NCBI GenBank assembly: GCA_027490955.1
Contig: JAIXXB010000011.1
Span: 25,533 to 89,532 of the forward strand
DNA from: Rhodobacter sp.
Lineage (GTDB): Bacteria; Pseudomonadota; Alphaproteobacteria; Rhodobacterales; Rhodobacteraceae
Reading direction: 5' to 3'
Length of the DNA stretch: 64,000 nt
This document shows positions 24,313-33,115 of this stretch, piece after piece. Within the stretch, counting starts at the first letter, position 1. Every line of letters begins with the position of its first letter. Both the position numbers and the translations under genes were made by a program. The notes under the pieces are model-generated. The model worked only from the letters and a program-made list of their open reading frames with translations, had not been told where the DNA came from and searched no databases.

Positions 24313-24888
24313 ATGACCCGCAGCGCCGACCACCCGATCCATCCGCAATTTCTGACCCGCCATTCCCCCCGCGCCTTTGCCGAGGCGCAGGTAAGCGATG
24401 CGCAGATGCTGCAACTGCTCGAGGCTGCCCGCTGGGCCCCGTCTGCCAGCAACAACCAGCCATGGCGCGCCGCCTATGGTTTGCGCGGCGATGCGGGGTT
24501 TGAGAAAATTGCAGCGGCGCTGAATGAGGGCAACCGCATTTGGGCAGGGCGGGCTGCGGGGCTGATTGCATGGGCCTCGCGCAGTTTTGTCACCCGCGCT
24601 GGCGCGGATGTGCCCAATGCTTGGGCCGCTTTTGATGCTGGCACGGCATGGGGCTTTCTGGCGCTGCAGGCGCAGGATATGGGCCTGTTTGCCCATGCGA
24701 TGGGCGGGTTTGACGCAGCCGCACTGGCGCAAAGCCTTGATATGCCGCAGGATTTCCAACTGCACGCGGTCATCGCTGTGGGCGCGCAAGGCAGCCCCGA
24801 AACCCTGCCCGAAGACAAACGCGCAGGCGAAGCGCCCAATGGCCGCAACCCAGTAGCGGCTTGGGCCGCCAAGGGCGGTTTTGCCTGA
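24313..24888 (+). CDS. Nitroreductase-family protein
   Basis: This is a 191-residue FMN-dependent oxidoreductase. Recognisable parts are RHSPRAF at the N-terminus, LLEAARWAPSASNNQPWRA (flavin-binding) and the GTAWGFLALQAQDMGLFAHAMGGFD helix pair. Such enzymes reduce nitroaromatics, quinones or other electrophiles with NAD(P)H. The ATG at 24313 follows AAGGA; a GTG at 24286 is less likely. The stop is directly adjacent to the convergent guaA stop. Confidence 0.88.
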   Translation: MTRSADHPIHPQFLTRHSPRAFAEAQVSDAQMLQLLEAARWAPSASNNQPWRAAYGLRGDAGFEKIAAALNEGNRIWAGRAAGLIAWASRSFVTRAGADVPNAWAAFDAGTAWGFLALQAQDMGLFAHAMGGFDAAALAQSLDMPQDFQLHAVIAVGAQGSPETLPEDKRAGEAPNGRNPVAAWAAKGGFA

Positions 24889-26463
24889 TTATTCCAATTC
24901 AATCGTGCCGGGCGGTTTGGAGGTGATGTCGTAAAACACACGGTTCACGCCGCCCACTTCGTTTATGATGCGCGTCATCGTCTCGCCCAAAAACGCATGG
25001 GTAAAGGGGTAAGTGTCGGCGGTCATCCCATCAACCGATGTCACGGCCCGCAGCGCCAGCGCATAATCATAGGTGCGCCCATCGCCCATCACGCCAACTG
25101 TTTTCATCGGCAAAATCGCAGCGAAGGCCTGCCAAATCTCGTCATACAGACCATGTTTGCGGATTTGGTCGATATAGACGGCATCGGCGCGGCGCAGAAT
25201 ATCCAGCTTTTCTGCGGTAATCTCGCCCGGGCAGCGGATGGCAAGGCCCGGGCCGGGGAAGGGATGGCGGCCAATGAAGGCCGGCGGCAGGCCCAATTCG
25301 CGGCCCAGCGCGCGCACCTCGTCTTTGAACAATTCGCGCAGCGGTTCCACCAGTTTCAGCCCCATCTTTTCGGGCAGACCGCCGACATTATGGTGCGATT
25401 TGATGGTCACCGAAGGGCCACCCGAAAACGACACCGATTCGATCACATCGGGGTATAGCGTGCCTTGCGCCAAAAACTTAGCCCCGCCCACGGCGGTGGC
25501 GTGTTTTTGAAACACATCAATAAACAGCCGCCCAATGGTTTTGCGTTTCACCTCTGGGTCAGACACGCCCGCCAGCGCCGACAGGAACATATCTGATTCG
25601 TCGGCATGGATCAGCGGCATATTGTAGGTGTCGCGGAACATGGTGACGACCTGCTCTGCCTCGCCCAAACGCAAAAGCCCGTGGTCAACGAACACGCAGG
25701 TCAGTTGATCGCCAATCGCCTCGTGGATCAGCACGGCGGCGACCGAACTGTCAACCCCGCCCGACAGGCCGCAGATCACCTTGGCATCGCCCACCTGCGC
25801 ACGGATTTTGGCAACAGCCTCGGCGCGGTAGGCCCCCATCGTCCAATCGCCCTTAAACCCAGCAAGGCGAACAAAATTTTCGAACAATTTCGCACCCTTG
25901 GGCGTGTGATGCACCTCGGGGTGGAATTGCACGGCATAGAAATGGCGGGCGGGATCGGCGGTGATGGCAAAGGGCGCATTGGGCGATGTGCCATAAACCT
26001 TAAACCCGGGCGCGATTTGGCTGACATGGTCGCCATGGCTCATCCAGACCTGCTCGCGCGCATCAGGGGCAAACCAGCCCTGCAGCAAGGCCAAATCCCC
26101 GCCCGCCACGCCATCGCTGGCCTTTGTCACATAGGCGCGGCCAAATTCTGCCGTCCCATGGCCCCGTTCCACGCGCCCGCCCAGCGTATGCATCATTGCC
26201 TGTTGGCCATAGCAAATGCCCAAAACAGGGATGTTCATGTCAAACAATGTGGGCGGGGGCAGGGGCGCGCCCGCCGCAAAAACCGAGGCAGGCCCCCCCG
26301 ACAAAATCACCGCGCGCGGGGCGAAATTGGCTAAAAACCCTGCATCCACCTTATGATAAGGGTGAATTTCGCAATAAACGCTTAGTTCGCGCAGTCGGCG
26401 GGCGATCAATTGGGTGACTTGGCTGCCAAAGTCGATGATCAAAAGTTTGTCATGGTGTATCAT
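24889..26463 (-). CDS. guaA: GMP synthase (glutamine-hydrolysing)
   Basis: This 524-residue enzyme converts XMP to GMP with ATP and glutamine. The class I amidotransferase domain spans residues 1-200, with the nucleophile in GICYGQQ and His in QFHPEVHHT. The ATP-pyrophosphatase domain follows with P-loop [10 protein letters not shown]. The C-terminal dimerisation domain ends in [12 protein letters not shown], the canonical GuaA tail. The ATG at 26463 gives the usual length; the one at 26499 would add 12 basic residues. Confidence 0.96.
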   Translation of the reverse strand: MIHHDKLLIIDFGSQVTQLIARRLRELSVYCEIHPYHKVDAGFLANFAPRAVILSGGPASVFAAGAPLPPPTLFDMNIPVLGICYGQQAMMHTLGGRVERGHGTAEFGRAYVTKASDGVAGGDLALLQGWFAPDAREQVWMSHGDHVSQIAPGFKVYGTSPNAPFAITADPARHFYAVQFHPEVHHTPKGAKLFENFVRLAGFKGDWTMGAYRAEAVAKIRAQVGDAKVICGLSGGVDSSVAAVLIHEAIGDQLTCVFVDHGLLRLGEAEQVVTMFRDTYNMPLIHADESDMFLSALAGVSDPEVKRKTIGRLFIDVFQKHATAVGGAKFLAQGTLYPDVIESVSFSGGPSVTIKSHHNVGGLPEKMGLKLVEPLRELFKDEVRALGRELGLPPAFIGRHPFPGPGLAIRCPGEITAEKLDILRRADAVYIDQIRKHGLYDEIWQAFAAILPMKTVGVMGDGRTYDYALALRAVTSVDGMTADTYPFTHAFLGETMTRIINEVGGVNRVFYDITSKPPGTIELE

Positions 26464-26690
26464 GCGCCTTTGCCTAGCCTTTGGGGCCTTAAACCGCAAG
26501 TAGCAGGGCCGCGATTTTCCACCATGATGTTCGGGGCCGAGCCCAGTTATTTTTGGATATTCATACCATTGTGACGGCCTATGTCGGTTTTGATCGGATC
26601 AGATGTCGCAATTGGCGCGCATATGGCGATTTTGGGGGGCGATGCGCGGGCGCAATTGGGCATAAGGGCAAAAAATGACAGGAGATTGCG

Positions 26691-28232
26691 ATGAATGAAG
26701 ATGTAGCGCGGCGGGTAAGGGGCGGCGGCGGGTCTGCGCGGCGGGCCGAGCGGACGGCAGTTTCTTTTGAGACGGCACGTTTCATTCAGCGCAATATCCC
26801 CAATTTCGAGATTTTGAACGACGAGGCTTTGGCCATTATCGAATGGAATGCCGATACGGTTTTGGAAGAAATCGGCGTTAACTTTATCGAGAATCCCGCT
26901 GCATTAGACCTGTGGCGCGCGGCAGGGGCCGATGTGCGCGGCGAGCGGGTGCATATCCCGCGCGGTCTGGCGCGCAAACTGTGCCAAACCGCGCCCAAAA
27001 CCTTTACCCAATATGCCCGCAACCCAGACCGCAATGTCGATATCGGCGGGCGCAATTTGGTGCTGGCCCCCGTCTATGGCCCCCCTTTCGTGCGCGATGC
27101 GGCAGGCGGGCGGCGCTATGCCACGCTGCATGATTTTCAAAATTTCGTCAAACTGGGCTATATGAGCAAATGGCTGCACCATTCGGGCGGCACAGTGTGC
27201 GAGCCGACGGACGTGCCCGTAAACAAGCGGCATTTGGATATGCTGCTGGCGCATATGACACTGTCGGATAAGCCGTTTATGGGATCGGTCACTGAACCCA
27301 GCCGCGCCACCGATTCGGTGGAAATGGCCAAGCTGCTGTTTGGCCATGATTTTGTGGATCAAAACACGGTGATGACCAGCCTGATCAACATCAACAGCCC
27401 GCTGACCTTTGACGGGATTATGATGGGCGCGCTCGAAGTCTATGCCCGCGCCAACCAAGCCGCTATAATCAGCCCCTTTATCGTGGGCGGCGCGATGGCC
27501 CCTGTGACTGTGGCTGGCACTTTGACCCAAGTTTTGGCCGAAGTTTTGGCTGGCGTGGCCTATAGCCAATTGGTGCGCAAAGGCGCGCCGGTGATTTTTG
27601 GGGCCTTTGTGACATCCATCGATATGAATTCGGGCGCGCCGACCTTTGGCACGCCAGAGGCCGCCCATATCACCTATGGCGCGGGGCAATTGGCGCGGCG
27701 CATGGGCCTGCCCTACCGATCGGGCGGGTCGTTCTGTGGCAGCAAATTGCCCGATGCGCAGGCCGCCTATGAAACCGCCAATAGCCTGAACATGGCCTTG
27801 CTGGCGGGGGTGAATTTCATGCTGCATGCCTGCGGCTGGCTGGAAGGCGGGCTGGTGTCGTCTTATGAAAAATTCGTGATGGACGCAGACCAATTGGGCA
27901 CGCTGCATCATCTGGCCCAAGGCATCCAAATGGATACCAACGGCCAAGCGATGGATGCGATCCGCGAAGTGGGGCCAGGCGGGCATTATCTGGGCTGCGA
28001 GCATACGCAGGCCAATTTCAAATCGGCCTTCTGGCGCAGTGATTTGTTCGATTACAAACCATTCGAGACATGGTTCGAAGAAGGCGCGCGCGACACGCAG
28101 TCACTGGCAGGCGAACGGGTCACCAAGATGCTGGGCGATTATCAGGCCCCCGCCCTAGACGCAGGCATTCGCGAAAGCCTCGAGTCCTATGTGGCGCGTC
28201 GCAAATCGGAAATGCCAGACGCCTTTATCTGA
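26691..28232 (+). CDS. MttB-family (non-pyrrolysine) methyltransferase
   Basis: This 513-residue protein belongs to the trimethylamine methyltransferase superfamily (PF06253). Conserved stretches include ADTVLEEIGVNF, the SGGTVCEPTDVPVN block and the glycine-rich PYRSGGSFCGSK. Its frame is uninterrupted, so there is no in-frame amber codon for pyrrolysine, unlike archaeal MttB. Non-Pyl members such as MtgB demethylate glycine betaine or other quaternary amines, passing the methyl group to a corrinoid protein. No corrinoid protein or reductive activase is encoded nearby. ACAGGAGA precedes the ATG. The family is secure; the substrate is not. Confidence 0.88.
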   Translation: MNEDVARRVRGGGGSARRAERTAVSFETARFIQRNIPNFEILNDEALAIIEWNADTVLEEIGVNFIENPAALDLWRAAGADVRGERVHIPRGLARKLCQTAPKTFTQYARNPDRNVDIGGRNLVLAPVYGPPFVRDAAGGRRYATLHDFQNFVKLGYMSKWLHHSGGTVCEPTDVPVNKRHLDMLLAHMTLSDKPFMGSVTEPSRATDSVEMAKLLFGHDFVDQNTVMTSLININSPLTFDGIMMGALEVYARANQAAIISPFIVGGAMAPVTVAGTLTQVLAEVLAGVAYSQLVRKGAPVIFGAFVTSIDMNSGAPTFGTPEAAHITYGAGQLARRMGLPYRSGGSFCGSKLPDAQAAYETANSLNMALLAGVNFMLHACGWLEGGLVSSYEKFVMDADQLGTLHHLAQGIQMDTNGQAMDAIREVGPGGHYLGCEHTQANFKSAFWRSDLFDYKPFETWFEEGARDTQSLAGERVTKMLGDYQAPALDAGIRESLESYVARRKSEMPDAFI

Positions 28233-28271
28233 TCGGCTTGGGGCCGCCCCTTGGCGATGGGGCGGCCCAAA

Positions 28272-28291
28272 CTGTCAATCTGAATTGACAG
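28272..28291. promoter_or_regulatory. Perfect palindrome CTGTCAAT-CTGA-ATTGACAG
   Basis: Eight-base arms surround a four-base centre, and a further CTGTCAA half-site follows at about 28316-28322. It lies 40 bases after the mttB-like gene and before the convergent DUF6477 gene. There is no T-run, so a regulator-binding site is as likely as a terminator. Confidence 0.45.
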
Positions 28292-28373
28292 ATCCTTTGC
28301 AAAAGACTGTCAACTTAGCGAATCACTTGTGCCGATTTCGAAACAACATCGGCGTGGCTTGGGCGCAACATTG

Positions 28374-28661
28374 CTAAGAATGTGCGCAGGGGCGCGGCAG
28401 CAAACTCAGCTCGGCCAGAACCGCAATCAGCAAATCGACATGGTGCAACGGCGAATAGCCCAGATCACCCCTGCGGCGCTTATCCTCGGCCTGTTCTTCG
28501 GCCTGCAGCAGATGTGGTAGGGCCTGTTCTGGTGGCAACGATATATGGCCCAATCGGCGCAAATCGCGTTCGCGGCGATAATCACTAAGCCCCATTCTTG
28601 CGGCGTGAATCAGCATTTTGGGGCGCTGAAGTTGTTGGACTGTAGTCCTGTAATCTGTCAT
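28374..28661 (-). CDS. DUF6477-family protein
   Basis: This is a 95-residue protein with the pattern TDYRTTVQQLQRPKMLIHAARMGLSDYRRERDLRR, then a Pro-rich linker and GDLGYSPLHHVDLLIAVLAE. This matches DUF6477, which I recall as a small Rhodobacteraceae-specific family of unknown function. The ATG at 28661 follows TGAGGAGG. It is divergent from the DUF6456 gene; to my memory the two families often sit together in this group, suggesting a shared role. Confidence 0.78.
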   Translation of the reverse strand: MTDYRTTVQQLQRPKMLIHAARMGLSDYRRERDLRRLGHISLPPEQALPHLLQAEEQAEDKRRRGDLGYSPLHHVDLLIAVLAELSLLPRPCAHS

Positions 28662-28809
28662 CGAAGCCTCCTCAACTTGTGATTGAAGGCTAACGTGATT
28701 CAACCTATCGTTGCATTGCGGGCGGTTTGAGCGCGCGCGCAAGTGGGGCACTGTTTAGCATTTATCAACAATTCTATGTAAATGCTGCGGAACAGATTTA
28801 GGATAGGCC

Positions 28810-29955
28810 ATGCAATATTCGGCACAGGGCAAAATGCAAAAGGCACAGGTGGGGCAGCCATCCGGCACGCTCGCGCCAGCCCCGCCTTTGCCCAATTGGC
28901 TGCCCCACGCCTTTCGGCTGTATCTGGAACATACCGAGGCAGGCCATTCGATCCGCGCTTTGGCGCGGCAAGATGGGCTGCACGCCTCGACTGTGCTGCG
29001 CCTTGTGCGCCGCTGCGAGATGCGGCGCGATGATCCGCTGATTGACGAGGCGCTGTGCCGATTTGAACGCGCCCCCCACCGCGATTTCCCCCCAATGTCC
29101 GAGGATACCATGCATCACAGCCCCATTCCCCGCACTGACCTAGATGAGGCAGACTTTGCACAGACCGCGCCGCGCCTTTTGCGGCGCTTGGCTGAAACGG
29201 GGGCGTTTTTGGCCATCGCCCCTGCCATGGAAAAGGCGGCCGTGATGCGCGGGCTGCCCGATGGGCGGCTGATGCGCATGGCGGTGGTCGATCGCGCGCT
29301 GGCGCAGGTCTTTGCGCTCAAAGAATGGATCGCCCCGCGCGACGGTGGCAAGGCGGGCGGCAAGGTGGACACCTATGAATTGACCGCTGCTGGGCGGGCC
29401 GAGTTGAAGGCGCGCATGGCGGCCGCGCCGCGCGGGCTTAGCGAGGCAAGCGCGCGCTTTGCGGGCGCAGATCAGGATGCGGGTGATGAACGGGCCGAAG
29501 GCAGCCGCCGCATCCGCTATAACTTGGCCGAAAGCCCGGTGGCCGTGCTGGGGCGGCGGCGCGAAAAAGATGGCAGCCCCTATCTGCACCCCGATTTCGT
29601 GCGCGCGGCCGAACGGCTGCGTGAAGATTTCGAATTGGCGCAGATGGGCACGGCTGTGGCGCAAAACTGGGAAGGGTTTTTGACATCGGGCGTCACGGGC
29701 GGGCGGGCGGCAGGCCAAGGCCAAAGCGCCCCGCGCGATGCGCGCGCACGCGTGGCCGCCGCGCTGTGTGATCTGGGCCCTGATCTGGGCCATATCGCGC
29801 TGCGGGTGTGCTGCTATTTGGAAGGCGTGGAAGAGGCCGAGCGCCGCATGGGCTGGGCGGCGCGGTCGGGCAAAGTGGTGCTGCGCATCGCCCTGCGGCG
29901 TTTGGCGCGCCATTACGCCGAGGTATATGGCCGCTCTGGCCCGCTGATCGGGTAG
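28810..29955 (+). CDS. DUF6456 helix-turn-helix protein
   Basis: This is a 381-residue protein. Residues about 45-75 (TEAGHSIRALARQDGLHASTVLRLVRRCE) form a helix-turn-helix. The C-terminal half is the DUF6456 domain: RYNLAESPVAVLGRRREKDGSPYLHPDFVRAAERLREDFELAQ and later VCCYLEGVEEAERRMGW. From memory this family is alphaproteobacterial and resembles phage or cell-cycle DNA-binding proteins, so a regulatory role is inferred. TAGGATAGG precedes the ATG. Confidence 0.8.
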   Translation: MQYSAQGKMQKAQVGQPSGTLAPAPPLPNWLPHAFRLYLEHTEAGHSIRALARQDGLHASTVLRLVRRCEMRRDDPLIDEALCRFERAPHRDFPPMSEDTMHHSPIPRTDLDEADFAQTAPRLLRRLAETGAFLAIAPAMEKAAVMRGLPDGRLMRMAVVDRALAQVFALKEWIAPRDGGKAGGKVDTYELTAAGRAELKARMAAAPRGLSEASARFAGADQDAGDERAEGSRRIRYNLAESPVAVLGRRREKDGSPYLHPDFVRAAERLREDFELAQMGTAVAQNWEGFLTSGVTGGRAAGQGQSAPRDARARVAAALCDLGPDLGHIALRVCCYLEGVEEAERRMGWAARSGKVVLRIALRRLARHYAEVYGRSGPLIG

Positions 29956-30012
29956 GGCGCATTGCAAAATCGCAGGCAAAGGTCTATCTAACCCCTAATG
30001 TCAGGAGGCCCC

Positions 30013-30963
30013 ATGCGCGATTTGAAACTGCCACAGCAGCGCCACCCCGAAAAGGCGCATCGCCCCGACAATGCCCAACCGAAAAAGCCCGATTGGATCA
30101 GGGTCAAGGCCCCCACATCCGAAGGCTATAAGAAAACCCGCGATATCCTGCGCGAGAAAAAGCTGGTGACAGTCTGCGAAGAGGCAGGCTGCCCCAATGT
30201 CGGCGAATGCTGGAGCGTGGGCCACGCGACCATGATGATTATGGGCGATATTTGCACGCGCGGCTGTTCGTTTTGCAACATTGCCACGGGCAAACCCACC
30301 AGTTTGGATACGTTTGAACCCGGGCGCGTGGCCCATGCCGTGGCGGAATTGGGTCTGGCGCATGTGGTTGTCACCTCGGTTGACCGCGATGATTTGGCCG
30401 ATGGCGGGGCCGCGCATTTTGCCCAAACCATCCGCGCCATTCGCCACCGCAGCCCCAATACCACCATCGAAATTCTGACCCCCGATTTCCTGAAATGCCC
30501 TGCCGAGGCCTTGGAAATGGTGGTGGCGGCCAAGCCTGATGTGTTCAACCATAACCTAGAAACCGTGCCTGGCCTTTATCCATCTGTCCGCCCTGGCGCG
30601 CGGTATTTCCACTCGCTGCGCCTGTTGCAGCGGGTCAAGGAATTGGATCCCAGCATCTTTACCAAATCGGGCATCATGGTAGGGCTTGGCGAAGATCGGC
30701 AAGCCGTGGGCCAAGTGATGGATGATATGCGCGCCGCCGATGTAGATTTTCTGACAATTGGCCAATATTTACAGCCCACGCCAAAGCACCACCGCGTGGA
30801 TCGCTTTGTCACCCCTGACGAATTCAAAGCCTATGAGACAGCGGCCTATGGCAAAGGGTTTTTGATGGTCTCAGCCATACCGCTGACACGCTCATCCTAT
30901 CATGCGGGCGATGATTTTGCCCGCCTGCGCGCGGCGCGTTTGGCAAAATTGGCCCAAGTCTAG
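30013..30963 (+). CDS. lipA: Lipoyl synthase
   Basis: This 316-residue radical SAM enzyme inserts two sulfurs into octanoyl groups on lipoyl domains of pyruvate and 2-oxoglutarate dehydrogenases. The auxiliary cluster motif [13 protein letters not shown] and the radical SAM motif [13 protein letters not shown] are both intact. The C-terminal region has the usual arginine-serine ending [11 protein letters not shown]. The ATG at 30013 is chosen because AGGAGG lies five bases before it, inside the frame that could start at 29998. The end overlaps the convergent cytochrome gene by four bases. Confidence 0.96.
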   Translation: MRDLKLPQQRHPEKAHRPDNAQPKKPDWIRVKAPTSEGYKKTRDILREKKLVTVCEEAGCPNVGECWSVGHATMMIMGDICTRGCSFCNIATGKPTSLDTFEPGRVAHAVAELGLAHVVVTSVDRDDLADGGAAHFAQTIRAIRHRSPNTTIEILTPDFLKCPAEALEMVVAAKPDVFNHNLETVPGLYPSVRPGARYFHSLRLLQRVKELDPSIFTKSGIMVGLGEDRQAVGQVMDDMRAADVDFLTIGQYLQPTPKHHRVDRFVTPDEFKAYETAAYGKGFLMVSAIPLTRSSYHAGDDFARLRAARLAKLAQV

Positions 30964-31847
30964 GGCGCAGCAGGCGGCACCAGCCGCAGATAGGCAATCA
31001 GCGCGGCGCGGTCGCTTTCTGGTAATTTGGCCATGTTTTCAACCACATGCGCCATATGCCCGCCCACGGAATCATAATCGGGCGTAAAGCCTGTGGTGAA
31101 ATAGGTCATCAATTCCTCATCGCTCCATGACAGGCCCGCAATATTGGGCACGCGGCTTTTGCCATCGGCACTGGGCGCGCCTTGCAGCCATTTGGAACGA
31201 TCCAAACCGCCCAAACCATTGCGCGGCGTGTGACATTCGCCGCAATGGGCCAATGTTTCGGCAATATAGCGCCCGCGCTCTTGCACGGGGGTCAAATCGG
31301 CTGTGATGACATAGCTGCTATCGGCAAAGAGCGCCTTCCACAGGCCCAAAGACCGCCGCATGTTAAACGGAAAAGGCACATCATGCGCCTTGTTCGGCGT
31401 GGCATTGGCGGGCAGCCAATCCATATAGGCCTTCAGATCGGCCACATCTTGCGGGGTCATCTTGGCATAGGCGACATAGGGCAGGGCGGGGAAATAATGC
31501 GCCCCGTCGGGCGAGACGCCTTGCGTGATGGCGCGGGCGAATTCCGCCGGCGACCAGCCGCCAATGCCCGCGATCGGATCGGGCGAGATATTGGGCGCAT
31601 AAAATGTGCCAAATTGCGTGGCAAAACCCTGCCCCCCCGCCAAGACCAGCGGATCGCCCCCCTCTGCCATATGGCACGAGGCGCAGCCTGCGGCCCAAAA
31701 CACCATCTCGCCCGCCTTGTGATCGCCCTTCAGATCGGCAAAGGCGCTGGCGTCAAAACTGCGCGGCGCGCTGATTTGCCACGCCAGCCCTGCTGCCAAA
31801 ATACCAGCGCCCGCAAGGCCCAACAAAAGTTTTGATCGTGATTTCAT
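30960..31847 (-). CDS. Membrane-anchored diheme cytochrome c
   Basis: This is a 295-residue protein. An N-terminal hydrophobic helix ([19 protein letters not shown]) anchors or exports it. There are two heme-binding sites, CASCH at about residue 55 and CGECH at about residue 205, so it carries two c-type hemes in the periplasm. Sequence around the first site resembles the cytochrome subunits of alcohol or aldehyde dehydrogenases. The dehydrogenase partner is not in the window. It is the last of three minus-strand genes after hpt and a small membrane protein. Confidence 0.85.
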   Translation of the reverse strand: MKSRSKLLLGLAGAGILAAGLAWQISAPRSFDASAFADLKGDHKAGEMVFWAAGCASCHMAEGGDPLVLAGGQGFATQFGTFYAPNISPDPIAGIGGWSPAEFARAITQGVSPDGAHYFPALPYVAYAKMTPQDVADLKAYMDWLPANATPNKAHDVPFPFNMRRSLGLWKALFADSSYVITADLTPVQERGRYIAETLAHCGECHTPRNGLGGLDRSKWLQGAPSADGKSRVPNIAGLSWSDEELMTYFTTGFTPDYDSVGGHMAHVVENMAKLPESDRAALIAYLRLVPPAAP

Positions 31848-31863
31848 TTTGGCACAGCCTTTT

Positions 31864-32034
31864 TTATGGTTTGGCGGGCGGGTTGACGGCCAGCCAATCT
31901 GGCCACAGCCCCAACAATTCTACCCCCCAAAGTGCGAAACACGCCAGCACAACCAGAAGCACCAGCTTCACTTTTTCGGGAGAGGGCGGATTGCGCGCCC
32001 AACCATACATCCGAATAAACCAGTTCGGCCCCAT
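31864..32034 (-). CDS. Small single-helix membrane protein
   Basis: This is a 56-residue protein with one transmembrane helix (VKLVLLVVLACFALWGVELLG) after a short N-terminus containing RMYGWARNPPSP. I recall similar small proteins in other Rhodobacteraceae but know no function. The ATG at 32034 follows AAAGGGG. It lies between hpt and the cytochrome gene with short spacers, so it is probably co-transcribed with both. Confidence 0.68.
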   Translation of the reverse strand: MGPNWFIRMYGWARNPPSPEKVKLVLLVVLACFALWGVELLGLWPDWLAVNPPAKP

Positions 32035-32044
32035 AACGCCCCTT

Positions 32045-32608
32045 TCAGGTAAAGCGCACCTTGCCAATATAGGGAAGGTTGCGGTTTCGTTGCGCAAAAT
32101 CAATGCCATAGCCCACCACAAATTCGTCAGGAATGTCAAAACCTGTCCATGTGGCCTTGATCGGCACTTCGCGGCGGCTTGGCTTATCAAGCAGCGCGCA
32201 AACCTCTAGCTTGGCAGGCTCGCGCGACAGCAGCATCTTTTTCACATGGGTCAGGGTAAAGCCCGTGTCCACAATATCTTCAACCACCAGCACATCACGC
32301 CCTGCAATTTCGCCGCGCAAATCCTTTAGGATTCGCACCTCGCGCGATGAATGCATCGCATCGCCGTAAGACGAGGCTTCCAAAAAATCCACCTCGACGG
32401 GCAGGTCAATTTCGCGCACCAAATCGGCGATAAACACGAAAGAGCCGCGCAGCAGCCCAACCACAATCAGCCTGTCGCAGCCGTGGTAATGCGCGGTGAT
32501 CTGGCGGGCCAATTCTTCGACGCGCGCTGCGATGGATTTGGCCGAGAGCATCTCGTCAATCACGTAACTGCGGCCATCGGCGGTGGTATGGGCGGTAGGG
32601 TCGGGCAT
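32045..32608 (-). CDS. hpt: Hypoxanthine phosphoribosyltransferase
   Basis: This 187-residue purine-salvage enzyme joins hypoxanthine (and guanine) to PRPP. The PRPP loop [14 protein letters not shown] is diagnostic; [16 protein letters not shown] and the substrate segment [20 protein letters not shown] also match. AGAGGA precedes the ATG at 32608; an ATG at 32623 contains that ribosome-binding site and is less likely. It leads a short operon with a membrane protein and a cytochrome c. Confidence 0.93.
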   Translation of the reverse strand: MPDPTAHTTADGRSYVIDEMLSAKSIAARVEELARQITAHYHGCDRLIVVGLLRGSFVFIADLVREIDLPVEVDFLEASSYGDAMHSSREVRILKDLRGEIAGRDVLVVEDIVDTGFTLTHVKKMLLSREPAKLEVCALLDKPSRREVPIKATWTGFDIPDEFVVGYGIDFAQRNRNLPYIGKVRFT

Positions 32609-32674
32609 CTTGTCCTCTTGCATCTTGCGCCAAGGCTAGCCAAAAACTGGGGCCAAGTCACGCGATAGGTTGCT

Positions 32675-33115
32675 ATGCCCAAACATGCCGAAGTAAAAAT
32701 CCTGCCCTATAGCCCTGCGCAGATGTTTGCGCTGGTTGCAGATGTGGCGCGCTATCCTGAATTTCTGCCTTGGGCGGCGGCGGCGCGCATCCGTTCGCGC
32801 AGCCCCATCGAGGGCGGCGAGGTGATGGAGGCCGATTTGGTCATATCTTTCAAAGTGTTCCGCGAAAAATTCGGCTCGCGCGTGACCTTGCTGGGCCAAG
32901 ATCGGATTTTGACCGAATATATCGATGGCCCGTTTCGGCATTTGAAATCGGTCTGGGCATTTCGCGCCGTTGGCGAAGGCTGCGAGGTGGATTTTTCGGT
33001 GGATTTCGAGTTTAAAAACCCGATTCTGGCAGGCATCATCGGGCTGGTGTTTAACGAGGCGATGCAGCGCATTGTGCGCGCCTTTGAAATGCGCGCACAA
33101 GCCTTGTATGGTTAA
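32675..33115 (+). CDS. RatA/COQ10-like START-domain protein
   Basis: This 146-residue protein is of the polyketide-cyclase/START type. Characteristic segments are YSPAQMFALVADVARYPEFLPW at the start, GPFRHLKSVWAF in the middle and the C-terminal helix FNEAMQRIVRAFEMRA. Homologues bind ubiquinone precursors (COQ10) or, as RatA in E. coli, affect ribosome subunit joining. The COQ10-type role in respiration fits an alphaproteobacterium. In related genomes it often follows lipA directly; here the hpt-cytochrome block lies between them. The end overlaps amtB by four bases, convergent. Confidence 0.88.
   Translation: MPKHAEVKILPYSPAQMFALVADVARYPEFLPWAAAARIRSRSPIEGGEVMEADLVISFKVFREKFGSRVTLLGQDRILTEYIDGPFRHLKSVWAFRAVGEGCEVDFSVDFEFKNPILAGIIGLVFNEAMQRIVRAFEMRAQALYG

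Noticed and set aside
22936..24789. Minus-strand frame open 176 codons upstream of the MFS transporter's likely start
   Set aside because: The extra part lies opposite the nitroreductase gene, has no membrane or transporter character, and is explained as the antisense of G+C-rich coding DNA.
26904..28004. Long minus-strand frame inside the MttB-family gene
   Set aside because: It is fully antisense to a well-conserved gene, rich in His, Gln, Arg and Gly, and matches no family; such mirror frames are usual in G+C-rich DNA.
26691..28232. Pyrrolysine-containing trimethylamine methyltransferase
   Set aside because: The frame runs through without an internal TAG, and no pyl genes are seen.
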